64,000 nucleotides of DNA from Synechococcus sp. Cruz-7E5. GTDB lineage: Bacteria; Cyanobacteriota; Cyanobacteriia; PCC-6307; Cyanobiaceae. Of this stretch, positions 37,790 to 45,815 are shown in pieces; position 1 is the stretch's first letter; every line of letters begins with the position of its first letter. Location of the stretch: positions 1 to 64,000 of the forward strand of contig NZ_JAGQCE010000005.1 of NCBI RefSeq assembly GCF_024345995.1. The letters are read 5' to 3'. The position numbers were made by a program, and so were the translations under genes. Below the pieces are notes generated by a model, which saw only the letters and a program-made list of their open reading frames with translations, did no database searches and had not been told where the DNA came from.

Positions 37790-38824
37790 ATGCTCAATCC
37801 CCTCCAGCTGAGCCTGCCGATTCCCCTGCTGGGGATCCTGCTGGCGGCAGGAGCCTGGCTGAGCCTGCAACTGGTTGGCAAGCGGCTTCCCAGTGAATCG
37901 CTGGGTCGCGCCCTGGTGCTGCGCAGCCGCCTCAGCCTCACGCTCACGCTCCTGGTCAGTTTCATCGCCTGGTGGCTGCTGACCCTGCTGGGCCCAGAGC
38001 TGCTGCCCATGGGCATGGGCAGCATCGACGTGCGCAATGAGCTGATCTTCATCGGCCTGATCTGGACGCTGCTGCGCTGGAAGGGCGAGATCTGGCGCAA
38101 GGCCGACACCTACTCCCAGCAGGTGTTCCCGAATCTTCCCCAGCGGGAGCGCCTGTACCTCTTCGATCTCAGCGACAAGCTGCTCACGGTGCTGGTGATG
38201 GTGATCATCAGCCTGGAGCTGCTGCGGCTGCTGGGCACCCCCACCGCCCTGCTGGCCACCGCCGGTGGCTTCGGTGCCGCTGCCCTGGGTTTCGGCGCCC
38301 GCACGATCGTGGAGAATGGACTGAGCGGCATCAGCCTTTACATCAACAGACCCTTCGTGGTGGGAGATTTCATCCGGATCCCCGCAGAAGATGTCAACGG
38401 CACCGTGCAAACAATCAGCTGGTTCTACACGGAGTTGCGTGATCCGGAGCGGCAGCCGATCTTCATCCCCAATTCGATCTTCACCGTGAAGCCGATCATC
38501 AACGTCGCCCGGATCGACAGCCGGCGGGTCTGGATCGACTTCGGCCTGCGTTACGACGACCGGGCCGCGATCGAGCCCATCATCGCCGAGCTGCGTGAGC
38601 AGCTGGATTCGAACACCAGTATTGATCACGACAAGGCAGCGGCGGTGCATTTCGTTGGCTATGGCGAATCGAGTCTCAACCTGCGCCTGCTCTGCTACGT
38701 GGCCGGTGGCGACATCCAGGCCGCCTGGGATCTGCAACAGGAGCTTTTGTTGCGCGTCGGTGAGGTGGTGGAGAAGCATCAGGCGGGAATGCCCTTCCCC
38801 ACGCGCAGCCTGATCAGGGGCTGA
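37790..38824 (+). CDS. Mechanosensitive ion channel family protein (MscS type), small
   Basis: A 344-residue membrane protein with an N-terminal helix, a second helix pair at about 42-70 and pore-region segments from about 120. The MscS core is LLATAGGFGAAALGFGARTI (about 150-169, the Gly/Ala pore helix), then VENGLSGISLYINRPFVVGD, RIPAEDVNGTVQTISWFYT and the beta-domain block IFIPNSIFTVKPIIN. It should act as a turgor-sensitive solute channel. Different enough in length and sequence from the 582-residue channel at 3.7 kb to be a separate subfamily. The PGM1-like ligase gene begins 8 bases downstream. Confidence 0.92.
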   Translation: MLNPLQLSLPIPLLGILLAAGAWLSLQLVGKRLPSESLGRALVLRSRLSLTLTLLVSFIAWWLLTLLGPELLPMGMGSIDVRNELIFIGLIWTLLRWKGEIWRKADTYSQQVFPNLPQRERLYLFDLSDKLLTVLVMVIISLELLRLLGTPTALLATAGGFGAAALGFGARTIVENGLSGISLYINRPFVVGDFIRIPAEDVNGTVQTISWFYTELRDPERQPIFIPNSIFTVKPIINVARIDSRRVWIDFGLRYDDRAAIEPIIAELREQLDSNTSIDHDKAAAVHFVGYGESSLNLRLLCYVAGGDIQAAWDLQQELLLRVGEVVEKHQAGMPFPTRSLIRG

Positions 38825-38831
38825 TTTCACC

Positions 38832-40355
38832 ATGGCCCTCAGTTTCAGCGAACTCCAGCGACAGTTGCGGCCTGAATGGGGTGAGTTCCATCCAGGCAGC
38901 GGCCAGAACAGTGGCGGCGATAGCGGCAACGAGGGCTGGGATCTGCTGGTGGTGCCCTCGCTCAGCCTCGATCACCATCAGATGGCACTGGTGACCGGGG
39001 CCCACCACTACGAGGAACGGCAGCTGTTCTCCCTGATCCGGTTGCGCGACCCCGGCGTGCGGGCGGTCTACATCACCAGCAAGCTGCTGCCTGAACTGGT
39101 GGTGGACTCCGTGCTGGAGCTGCTGCCGGGGGTGCCCGCCTCCCACGCCCGCCGGCGCCTGCATCTTTTCGACACGGACGACGCCTCCAATCGGCCCCTG
39201 ACCGAGAAGCTGCTGGAGCGGCCGGCGCTGCTGGGGCGCATCCGCGAGCGCCTGCGGCCCGGGCGCAGCTTCATGACCTGCTTCAACGTGACGGAGCAGG
39301 AGAAGCAACTCTCCGAGCGCCTGCAGGTGCCGTTGCTGGGCACTGATCCAGCCCTGAGTCACTGGGGCGGCAAAGCCGGCAGCCGCGAGCTGTTCCGCCG
39401 CTGCGCTGTGCCCCATCCGCCCGGCAGCGCCCTGGTCCATGACCTCGACGCCCTCGCCGAAGTCGCGGCCGAGCTGTGGGAGGCCAACCCTGAGCTGAGC
39501 CGGGTGGTGGTGAAGCTGGACCAGGGATTCAGCGGCGAAGGCAATGCTCCCCTGGAGCTGGGGCCCCTGCAACTGTCGGAGCTCAGCGGCCGGGAGCGCC
39601 GAGCTCGCCTGCGCGAGGCCCTCGAGACCCTGGCGATGCCACCACCCCAGTGGCGCCAGTTGCTGCAGGAGCAGGGGGCCCTGGTGGAGGCCTGGCTGCT
39701 GGGGGGCGACGAGCTGGCCTCACCGAGCGTGCAGGGGATGATCCACCCAGGCGGGGCGGTGGAGGTGCTCTCCACCCATGAGCAGGTACTCGGCGGTGTG
39801 AGCGGACAGACCTACCTGGGTTGCAGCTTTCCCGCCCAGACGCAGTACCGGGCCGAGCTGATGCGTCACGGGCTGGCGGTGGGTCAGGCCCTGGCGGCAG
39901 AGGGCGCCCTGGAGCGCTACGCGGTGGATTTCGTGGCGCGCCGCTTCGGGCAGCACTGGGATCTGCAGGCGATCGAGGTGAACCTGCGCAAGGGCGGCAC
40001 CACCCACCCCTACATGGCCCTGCGCTATGCCACCAACGGCCGCATCGATGGCGCCAGCGGCCTGTTCCGCTCCCCCACCGGCCAATCGCTGTTCTATGCC
40101 GCCACGGATAACCTCTGCGACCCGAGGCTGCGGGGTCTGCTGCCGGTCGACCTGATCGACATCGTGGCCGCCGCCGGGCTGCACTTCGACCCGGCCGAAC
40201 TGCACGGCAGCGTGTTCCACCTGCTGGGCTGCCTCTCGGAATTCGGCAAGCTGGGCATGACCTGCATCGGCCGCAGTCCCGAAGAAGCTGAACGCATCTA
40301 CGCGGCCACCAGGGAGCGACTGATTGCGGCGGCCGAGGAGCTGAAGCAGGCCTGA
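38832..40355 (+). CDS. PGM1-like ATP-grasp peptide ligase homologue
   Basis: A 507-residue soluble protein annotated by analogy with PGM1, the ATP-grasp ligase of pheganomycin synthesis, which couples a nonproteinogenic amino acid to a peptide. The N-terminal part (about 1-160) is a pre-ATP-grasp fold with LLVVPSLSLDHHQ. The ATP-grasp core includes RELFRRCAVPHPPGS, RVVVKLDQGFSGEGNA, ALVEAWL, YAVDFVARRFGQHWDLQAIEVNLRKGGTTHP, whose acidic and Asn residues fit Mg-ATP binding. The C-terminal domain shows CLSEFGKLGMTCIGRSPEEAE. The substrate is unknown. It follows the MscS channel by 7 bases and may be cotranscribed. Confidence 0.78.
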   Translation: MALSFSELQRQLRPEWGEFHPGSGQNSGGDSGNEGWDLLVVPSLSLDHHQMALVTGAHHYEERQLFSLIRLRDPGVRAVYITSKLLPELVVDSVLELLPGVPASHARRRLHLFDTDDASNRPLTEKLLERPALLGRIRERLRPGRSFMTCFNVTEQEKQLSERLQVPLLGTDPALSHWGGKAGSRELFRRCAVPHPPGSALVHDLDALAEVAAELWEANPELSRVVVKLDQGFSGEGNAPLELGPLQLSELSGRERRARLREALETLAMPPPQWRQLLQEQGALVEAWLLGGDELASPSVQGMIHPGGAVEVLSTHEQVLGGVSGQTYLGCSFPAQTQYRAELMRHGLAVGQALAAEGALERYAVDFVARRFGQHWDLQAIEVNLRKGGTTHPYMALRYATNGRIDGASGLFRSPTGQSLFYAATDNLCDPRLRGLLPVDLIDIVAAAGLHFDPAELHGSVFHLLGCLSEFGKLGMTCIGRSPEEAERIYAATRERLIAAAEELKQA

Positions 40356-40425
40356 GCAGATCCGCCACTGACCACCACAACGGGCTCACCTGGGCTCCAG
40401 GATGAAAGGCCTCTGCTGCCCTGCC

Positions 40426-40704
40426 ATGGAAGCCCGCTGGAACGACGCCGTGATCGCCAGCAGTGACGACATCGTGAAACTGGAAGGCAACGCCTACTTC
40501 CCCGCCGAGGCGTTGGTCAGAGAGCACCTGCGGCCTTCCTCACATCGCAGCGTCTGTGGCTGGAAGGGCGAAGCCCACTACTACGACGTGGTGGTAGGGG
40601 ATCAGGTGAACGTGAACGCCGCCTGGTTCTATCCCGAACCCAAGCAGGCCGCCAGTGAAATCAAGGGCCGGGTGGCCTTCTGGAAGGGCGTGCGCGTGAG
40701 CTGA
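40426..40704 (+). CDS. DUF427 family protein, copy 1
   Basis: A 92-residue protein consisting of one DUF427 domain: MEARWNDAVIASSDDIVKLE, YFPAEALVREHL, VCGWKGEAHYYDVVVGD, AAWFYPEPKQAASEIKGRVAFW. DUF427 is a small beta fold with the invariant WKG and YYDV segments and no settled activity. I use the ATG at 40426 by family N-terminus; an ATG at 40402 adds eight residues including two Cys. A two-domain-length relative lies 3.6 kb downstream. Confidence 0.85.
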   Translation: MEARWNDAVIASSDDIVKLEGNAYFPAEALVREHLRPSSHRSVCGWKGEAHYYDVVVGDQVNVNAAWFYPEPKQAASEIKGRVAFWKGVRVS

Positions 40705-40712
40705 TTCCGCCC

Positions 40713-41336
40713 TCAGACCAGCAGCGGCTCCGGCTGGGGCAGTCCGTTGGCGCCATAGGCACGCTCCAGCACCAGCTCCCGCCCCGGTTGGGGCCGCCAG
40801 CACAGCCTCACCGCCAGGGGGTCTCCAAAGCGGCGCTCCAGGGCGGTGGTGAGGCTGAGATCGTCCGTGAGCTGCCAGCAGCCGAGGCCTGAACCATCGC
40901 CACCCGGCAGAACAGTTGCCCGAAGGGGCGCCGCCGGAGCCGGATCCACTACCCCGGGGCGGGCCTCCACCACCACCACCACGCTCTCGAGCCGCTCGGC
41001 GCCGTGACGCACCACCAGCCGCCGCCGCCGCTGGCCATCCACCAGGCACAGCTCCATCACCGCCGGCCAGGGACCAGTCTTGTCGGGGCCGAGGCTCCAG
41101 TGTCCATCGGGGCTGATCGCCATCAAGGCCGGCGGCTCGGCGAAGCGCATCGTCGCCACCTTGCCGGTGTTCAGGTAAGTGAGAGCCGCTTCGATCTGGC
41201 CGTCCGTCTCCCGCACATGCAGGCGTGTGCCGAAGCGCTCGCTCTCGAGGCCCTGGCTATCGAGGCGAATGAAGCTGCCTTCCCAGTGGCCGGCATTGCG
41301 CGCCAGCAGGGTGGCGCGGCGATCGAAGCTGGGCAC
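40713..41336 (-). CDS. DUF3598-like lipocalin-type protein
   Basis: A 207-residue soluble protein of mainly beta character. It begins with LLARNAGHWEGSFIRLDSQG, typical of the cyanobacterial DUF3598 family, followed by LTYLNTGKVATMRF, DGHWSLGPDKTGPWPAVMEL and RRRLVVRHGAERLESVVVV. DUF3598 has a lipocalin-like fold; ligand and function are unknown. Family assignment is from recall. It converges on the DUF427 gene with an 8-base gap and is 46 bases downstream of the AI-2E-type transporter gene on the same strand. Confidence 0.65.
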   Translation of the reverse strand: MPSFDRRATLLARNAGHWEGSFIRLDSQGLESERFGTRLHVRETDGQIEAALTYLNTGKVATMRFAEPPALMAISPDGHWSLGPDKTGPWPAVMELCLVDGQRRRRLVVRHGAERLESVVVVVEARPGVVDPAPAAPLRATVLPGGDGSGLGCWQLTDDLSLTTALERRFGDPLAVRLCWRPQPGRELVLERAYGANGLPQPEPLLV

Positions 41337-41382
41337 GGGCGGGCTGTAAGCGGAAGGGTCCCGATGCTGGCAGCTTGATGGG

Positions 41383-42426
41383 CTAAGGATTGGCCGCCTG
41401 CTGGGTGGAATCCGCCTGGGCCGGAGAGTCGGCCTCCTCGTTCTCCTTGCCCCAGCCCAGGATCATGCCGGTCACGGGAATCGCCAGGAACACCCCCAGC
41501 AGACCCGCCAGCCGCTCGCCGATGAAAAGGGCAAAGAAGAGAACCACAGGCCGGATTTCCAGGGCGCGGCCCATCACCCGGGGATGGATGAAGTTGTCCT
41601 GGATCTGCTGCAGCACCACCGAGGCGATCACCACCTGCAGGGCCAGCCACTGCCCCTGGGTCAGGAAGACCAGGCTGGAGGCCACGATCACCCCAAGGGT
41701 GGCGCCGATGCCTGGAATGGCATCCAGCACTCCCACCAGGATCGCCAGGATCAGGGAGAACTTCACCCCCAGCACGGCGTACACCAGCAAACTGGCGAGG
41801 CTGAGAAAGATCATCAGCGTGATCTGACCGCGCAGAAAACCCAGCACGTTCTTCTGCACGCTGCGATCGAAGCGCTCGCGCACATCCTCCGGAAGCAGGC
41901 GCAATACCTGGCTCCAGGTGGCCCCGTTGTCGATCAGCATGTAGGCCACGATCACCAGCAGAAACACTCCGCCGAAGACGTTGGAGAAAGCGCCGCCGAT
42001 CACCCCCAGGCCCGTGCCGAGGCTGGCGCGCAACAGCTCCAGCAGTTGCTGGAGGTTGATCGTTTTCAGGAACCCGTGAAAGGGAAGATCGGGGCGTTGC
42101 AGACCCAGCACCAGATCATTGATCAGGCTGCTGCCCTGGTTGATCAGTTGGAAGCCAAGCACCGCCACGAAAAAGCTGGCCACCCCGATGCCGGCCAGCA
42201 GGGTGAGCAGGATCGCCAGCCCACGGCTGCAGCCCAGACGCCCCAGCCGCCGCACCGGATAATCCAGCACCACCGCCAGCACCGCCGCCGCGGTGAACAG
42301 GGACAGCACCACTCGGAAATAGTCGATCAGCTGCACCACCGCCCAGCCACAGGCCACAAGCAACAGGAAACGCAGCAGAACGGAGTGGCTCAGCCGCTGC
42401 CAGGCCGGGCCGTTGGGGTCGTTCAT
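41383..42426 (-). CDS. AI-2E family transporter
   Basis: A 347-residue integral membrane protein with about eight hydrophobic segments, of the AI-2E/PerM family of exporters (the family name comes from autoinducer-2, but most members have unknown substrates). Family blocks are FTAAAVLAVVLDYPVRRL, FGGVFLLVIVAYMLIDNG, LEDV-like loop LLPEDVRERFDRSV, VLDAIPGIGATLGVIVA and IQDNFIHPRVMGRALEIRP. It is divergent from the desaturase gene; the intervening 42427-42600 holds both promoters, none of which I can place confidently. Confidence 0.92.
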   Translation of the reverse strand: MNDPNGPAWQRLSHSVLLRFLLLVACGWAVVQLIDYFRVVLSLFTAAAVLAVVLDYPVRRLGRLGCSRGLAILLTLLAGIGVASFFVAVLGFQLINQGSSLINDLVLGLQRPDLPFHGFLKTINLQQLLELLRASLGTGLGVIGGAFSNVFGGVFLLVIVAYMLIDNGATWSQVLRLLPEDVRERFDRSVQKNVLGFLRGQITLMIFLSLASLLVYAVLGVKFSLILAILVGVLDAIPGIGATLGVIVASSLVFLTQGQWLALQVVIASVVLQQIQDNFIHPRVMGRALEIRPVVLFFALFIGERLAGLLGVFLAIPVTGMILGWGKENEEADSPAQADSTQQAANP

Positions 42427-42600
42427 GGAGATCGAGAGGGAGCGGCGCTGCTGCCAACCATGCTGCCGAACAGAGCCATCGGCCCAAAGTTTCCCTGAGG
42501 GCAGACGAAACCGGACACAAATGAGCGGATTGGCTTAAGACGGAGGCCCGCCAGCCCCGGAGCCCCTGCCTATGGTGTAAATCCTTACAAAGTCAGGGTT

Positions 42601-43737
42601 CTGCGCGTCTCCCCTCTGCTCGAGACTTCTCCCCCCGAGTCCCGCTCCAGCCCGTCTGCCACCGGCGTCCGGTATGGAGATTTCGTTCTCAAGCCCTTCA
42701 TCGCCAGCGACGATCGCCTCGCCACCTGGCAGATCCTGAGCACAGTCGGGGCTTACCTGCTGCTCTGGGCCGTCACCGTGGTGGTCGCTCGGCAATGGCT
42801 CTGGCTCACCCCGCCGCTGCTGCTGCTGCTGGTACTGCTCTCAGGGCGCTGCTTCTCGCTGATGCACGACTGCGGCCACTACTCCCTGTTCCGCTCGAAA
42901 CGGCTGAACAGGGCCGTGGGCTTTCTGCTGGGCGTCATCAACGCCATTCCTCAGTACCCCTGGTCGCAGGGACATGCCTACCACCACAAGCACAACGGCA
43001 ACTGGGACCTCTACCGGGGACCCTCAGCCCTGATCAGCCTGGAGCAGTACGAGCAGCTGAGCCCGCGCGGTCAATTGGTGTACCGCCTGCTGCGCCACCC
43101 ATTGATGCTCTTCCCGGGCGGCTTCTTCTATCTGGTCATCAAGCCCAGGCTGGCCCTGCTGCTGGGAACAGCCCAGTTCCTCGGCCATGTGAGCACCAGG
43201 CTCCGCGCCGACTGGCGCACACCTTGGTCCGAACTCGTCCTGTCGTTCAAATCCAGCCATTGGTACAGCGGGGCAGAATTCATCGATCTGCTGCTCAACA
43301 ACATCTGCGTGGTCGCCAGCTGGGTACTGCTGTGCCACTGGATCGGGGCCGGCCTGTTCTGGAGCCTCTATGCAGTTGTGATGGCCGCTTCAGCAGCGCT
43401 GTTCATCTGCATTTTCTTCGTTCAGCACAACTTCGAAGGGTCCTACGCCCACCGCAGCGATGGGTGGGACCCGATCGAGGGTGCGATCGCCGGTACCAGC
43501 CTGCTGGTGCTTCCAGGCATCCTGAACTGGTTCACTGCTGACATCGGCTGCCACAACATCCATCACCTCTGCGAGCGCATTCCCAACTACCACCTGCGGG
43601 CCTGTCAGGAACGCAATGCTGCCCTGCTGACTGGGGCAACGCGCCTGACCATCGCCGACATCCGACGCTGCTTCAAGTACGTGCTGTGGGACCGGGAGGG
43701 GGAAATGCTTCAGCCCATCCCCAGCTTCTCGAACTGA
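42601..43737 (+). CDS. Membrane fatty acid desaturase-family protein; start codon undecided
   Basis: A di-iron membrane desaturase or hydroxylase with three His boxes: HDCGH (89-93), HAYHHKH (125-131) and HNIHH (318-322), counted from a CTG at 42601. The frame stays open from 42499, and the segment YGDFVLKPFIASDDRLATW before the first helix matches this family, yet no ATG, GTG or TTG occurs in frame before the GTG at 42778, which would cut into the first membrane helix and give 319 residues. The start is therefore either non-canonical (CTG 42601 is a guess) or hidden by a sequence error such as in the C6 run near 42638. Substrate is unknown. Confidence 0.82.
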   Translation: MRVSPLLETSPPESRSSPSATGVRYGDFVLKPFIASDDRLATWQILSTVGAYLLLWAVTVVVARQWLWLTPPLLLLLVLLSGRCFSLMHDCGHYSLFRSKRLNRAVGFLLGVINAIPQYPWSQGHAYHHKHNGNWDLYRGPSALISLEQYEQLSPRGQLVYRLLRHPLMLFPGGFFYLVIKPRLALLLGTAQFLGHVSTRLRADWRTPWSELVLSFKSSHWYSGAEFIDLLLNNICVVASWVLLCHWIGAGLFWSLYAVVMAASAALFICIFFVQHNFEGSYAHRSDGWDPIEGAIAGTSLLVLPGILNWFTADIGCHNIHHLCERIPNYHLRACQERNAALLTGATRLTIADIRRCFKYVLWDREGEMLQPIPSFSN

Positions 43738-43739
43738 GC

Positions 43740-43778
43740 AGAGCACTGCCCCAGACCAACCGTCTGGGGCAGTGCTCT
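43740..43778. other. 17-bp perfect hairpin just after the desaturase stop
   Basis: AGAGCACTGCCCCAGAC (43740-43756), loop of five, GTCTGGGGCAGTGCTCT (43762-43778). The stem begins two bases after the TGA. It is followed by TTAAAAAAG, not a T-run, so it is not a standard terminator on the plus strand; on the minus strand the T-run precedes the stem. It may act as a terminator without U-tract or as an mRNA 3' stabiliser. Confidence 0.7.
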
Positions 43779-43854
43779 TAAAAAAGCTGTGGCATCCCTG
43801 GCCCTCAGCTGACCCCAGGGATAAGTTCTGCAGATTCCACGCACAGGAGACGCC

Positions 43855-44043
43855 ATGGGCATGGGCGAACTCTTTCTCGAGAGCCTTTCCACCGGTGTGA
43901 TCACGGAAGACGAGATCACCTGGGTGGCGGCTCAGCAGAGTGGCTTCAACCGCCAGGAGGAGGCTGCGGCGCTCAAGCTTGGGCGTCTTCTCGACTCCGG
44001 CCGCATCCAGATCGGTTGCCGCGTCCCTGCCGCCGCCGCTTGA
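43855..44043 (+). CDS. Small picocyanobacterial protein of unknown function
   Basis: A 62-residue acidic protein starting MGMGELFLESLSTGVITEDEITWV, followed by NRQEEAAALKLGRLLDSGRI and a short Cys-containing end IGCRVP. AGGAG lies six bases before the ATG, a clear ribosome-binding site. The sequence is reminiscent of a short protein widespread in marine Synechococcus, but no function is known to me. It converges on the DUF427 copy 2 gene with a 10-base gap. Confidence 0.72.
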   Translation: MGMGELFLESLSTGVITEDEITWVAAQQSGFNRQEEAAALKLGRLLDSGRIQIGCRVPAAAA

Positions 44044-44053
44044 GAGAACTGTC

Positions 44054-44551
44054 TCAGATCAGCTCGGGATGGGCCGGATCCCCCTTGAACGGCCCCTCCA
44101 CTTGGGATGTGATCCAACCCCCGTAGAACCCTCCGGGCTGGGGGATCACCGCCTCGCCGTCAAGCCAGCAGCCATCCATCAGGGCCGGGTAGAGCGCGAA
44201 CCAACCGGCTAGAGCCGCAAAAGCTGCTGTGGGCTGCGGATACGACCACACCGCCCGCTCCAGCCTGCGATCACCCACCACCACGTCGTAGTAGCGGGCC
44301 AGTCCTTTCCATTCACAGAAGCTGCGTCCTATCGCGGGCTCCAGCAGCTCCAGGCGCACGTCTTCGGGCGGCAGGTAATAGGTGGGGGGATGGAAGGTCT
44401 CGAGCACCCGCAGCGAGCGACGGGTTTCCGCCAGCAGCTTCCCCAGAGCCCGCACCTCGACCAACGCCCCGCTGGGCTCCAGCGCCGGTGGACGCGGATA
44501 GTCACAGACGCGCTCTCGTTCTTGGCTCTCCAACGGCTCGCTGCTCCCCAT
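44054..44551 (-). CDS. DUF427 family protein, copy 2
   Basis: A 165-residue protein with a DUF427 domain at about 65-145: VLETFHPPTYYLPPEDV, FCEWKGLARYYDVVVGD, RAVWSYPQP. The C-terminal GCWLDGEAVIPQPGGFYGGW is an extension absent from copy 1 and common in longer family members. The ATG at 44551 (MGSSEPLES) is used; the longer upstream frame reads the divergent rhomboid gene backwards. Function unknown. Confidence 0.82.
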   Translation of the reverse strand: MGSSEPLESQERERVCDYPRPPALEPSGALVEVRALGKLLAETRRSLRVLETFHPPTYYLPPEDVRLELLEPAIGRSFCEWKGLARYYDVVVGDRRLERAVWSYPQPTAAFAALAGWFALYPALMDGCWLDGEAVIPQPGGFYGGWITSQVEGPFKGDPAHPELI

Positions 44552-44581
44552 TCGCCGTCCCTGGCCATGACAATGGTCAGC

Positions 44582-45193
44582 ATGGCTAACCCCACACCCA
44601 TTCGCCAGCGCCCGCGCCAAGGCCTGGATCGCCTCCTGAACCGGCTCGGCGGCACCTCCATCATCCCTCTGCTGATTCTCTCGGTGGCCTGGGGCCAGGA
44701 ACTGATCGACCAGATCGTGTTCGGGGGGCGCTGGAACCTGCCGATGCTGCCCGGAGGCTCGTTCCTGGGGGTGCTCACCGCCCCGTTCAGCCACGGCGAT
44801 CTAGGCCACCTGCTGGGCAACAGCCTCTGGTTCCTGCCCCTCTCCTGGTTGGTGCTGCTCAAGAGCTGGCACGACTACCTGGCGGTCTGGGTGGGGGTGT
44901 ACGTGATGGCGATACCGGTGTGGCTGTTCTCCAGCAACGGCAACCATGGGCTCTCCGGCGTGGTCTTCGCGTTGGTGGGGTACCTGATCGTGATCGGCTT
45001 CCTGGAGCGACGCCCCCTGCCCCTGCTGCTCTCGCTGTTCAGCCTCGTGAGCTATGGCGGTTTCCTGCCAGGCCTGCTGCCCTTCTTCACCCCGGCCGGG
45101 GTGAGCTGGATCGGCCACCTCAGCGGCTTCGCCGGTGGAGTGCTCGCCGCCCTGGCGGTCTACAGGGAACCCTCCAGCTTCGCGGGGAGATGA
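44582..45193 (+). CDS. Rhomboid family intramembrane serine protease
   Basis: A 203-residue membrane protein with about six hydrophobic segments. The catalytic Ser125 lies in GLSG (123-126) and His179 in WIGHLSGFAGG; the H-x4-H-x3-N-like HGDLGHLLGN (71-80) is the helix-2 motif. Rhomboids cleave transmembrane substrates. The natural target is unknown. Start is the ATG at 44582; an in-frame ATG at 44567 is also possible. A short zinc-ribbon protein gene follows 7 bases later. Confidence 0.87.
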   Translation: MANPTPIRQRPRQGLDRLLNRLGGTSIIPLLILSVAWGQELIDQIVFGGRWNLPMLPGGSFLGVLTAPFSHGDLGHLLGNSLWFLPLSWLVLLKSWHDYLAVWVGVYVMAIPVWLFSSNGNHGLSGVVFALVGYLIVIGFLERRPLPLLLSLFSLVSYGGFLPGLLPFFTPAGVSWIGHLSGFAGGVLAALAVYREPSSFAGR

Positions 45194-45200
45194 GGCGCTG

Positions 45201-45485
45201 ATGTCCTGCCCCCGCTGCGGAAGCTGGGAAGTTCGCCGCGACCGCAGCCTGGCGGGCCGTATGGTCTGCGGCCGCTGCAGCCTGCCGCTGGGACCAGGCG
45301 CCCGCCAGGCCTCCAGTGGCCTGCGGCGCCTGAACCCGCTGGGAAGTGGTGGCCGGGGTCATCGTCGGAACTGGCTGATGCCGGTGGCGTTGCTGCTGAT
45401 CCTCAGTGCGCTGCTGGCCTGGCTGAGCGAGCAACCGCAGCCCAGGCAGATTCCCTTTGGCCAGGAGCAGGACCGTCTGCGCTGA
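45201..45485 (+). CDS. Small zinc-ribbon membrane protein
   Basis: A 94-residue protein with four cysteines arranged as a zinc ribbon (C3-x2-C6 and C23-x2-C26: SCPRCGSW and VCGRCSLPL), a basic linker, and one transmembrane helix (about 57-76, LMPVALLLILSALLAWL). The ATG at 45201 begins the ribbon. It probably sits in the membrane with the ribbon in the cytoplasm. It follows the rhomboid gene closely; function unknown. Confidence 0.72.
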   Translation: MSCPRCGSWEVRRDRSLAGRMVCGRCSLPLGPGARQASSGLRRLNPLGSGGRGHRRNWLMPVALLLILSALLAWLSEQPQPRQIPFGQEQDRLR

Positions 45486-45514
45486 CAGCGACGTCTCGGC
45501 CAGGGATGAGTCTC

Positions 45515-45760
45515 TCAGCCGGGGATGAAAGAGCGCAGCCGGCGAGCTTCCATGCCGGCTCGATGTTGCAGTTCCACGTCGCTCAGCTGGGCTTCCTCCC
45601 GCTGCTGGGCGGCCAGCACATCACGTTCTTCGAGGGGAAAACCTTCCTGCCGGGCCAGCTGCAGGAAGGCCTCCAGGTCGAGCTGTTGCTGCAGTCGCTC
45701 CTGCAGAGACGCTGAGCTGCGGGCGTGGAGCAGGAAGGCGTCCAGTTGCTCAAGGCTCAC
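45515..45760 (-). CDS. Nif11-like small protein
   Basis: An 81-residue protein from the GTG at 45760 beginning (M)SLEQLDAFLLHARSSASLQ, continuing LQQQLDLEAFLQLARQEGFPLEE. This is the Nif11-domain pattern (S-x-E-Q-L-x-x-F, then L-Q-x-x-L, then L-A-x-x-x-G-F). Nif11 domains form the leader of some cyanobacterial RiPP precursors such as prochlorosins, but here the C-terminus (HRAGMEARRLRSFIPG) has no Cys, Ser/Thr cluster or Gly-Gly, so it is more likely a free Nif11 protein. The GTG has no strong ribosome-binding site. The K+ channel-like gene is upstream on the same strand. Confidence 0.7.
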   Translation of the reverse strand: MSLEQLDAFLLHARSSASLQERLQQQLDLEAFLQLARQEGFPLEERDVLAAQQREEAQLSDVELQHRAGMEARRLRSFIPG

Positions 45761-45815
45761 GGCAAGAGATCCATATCTCCTCTGTATTAGCCCAGCCGGT
45801 GGCCCGGCGACGACT

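Noticed and set aside
36905-38929. A 674-codon minus-strand frame across ribD and the small MscS gene.
   Set aside because: It spans two recognised plus-strand genes in antisense and reads as low-complexity sequence without domain features.
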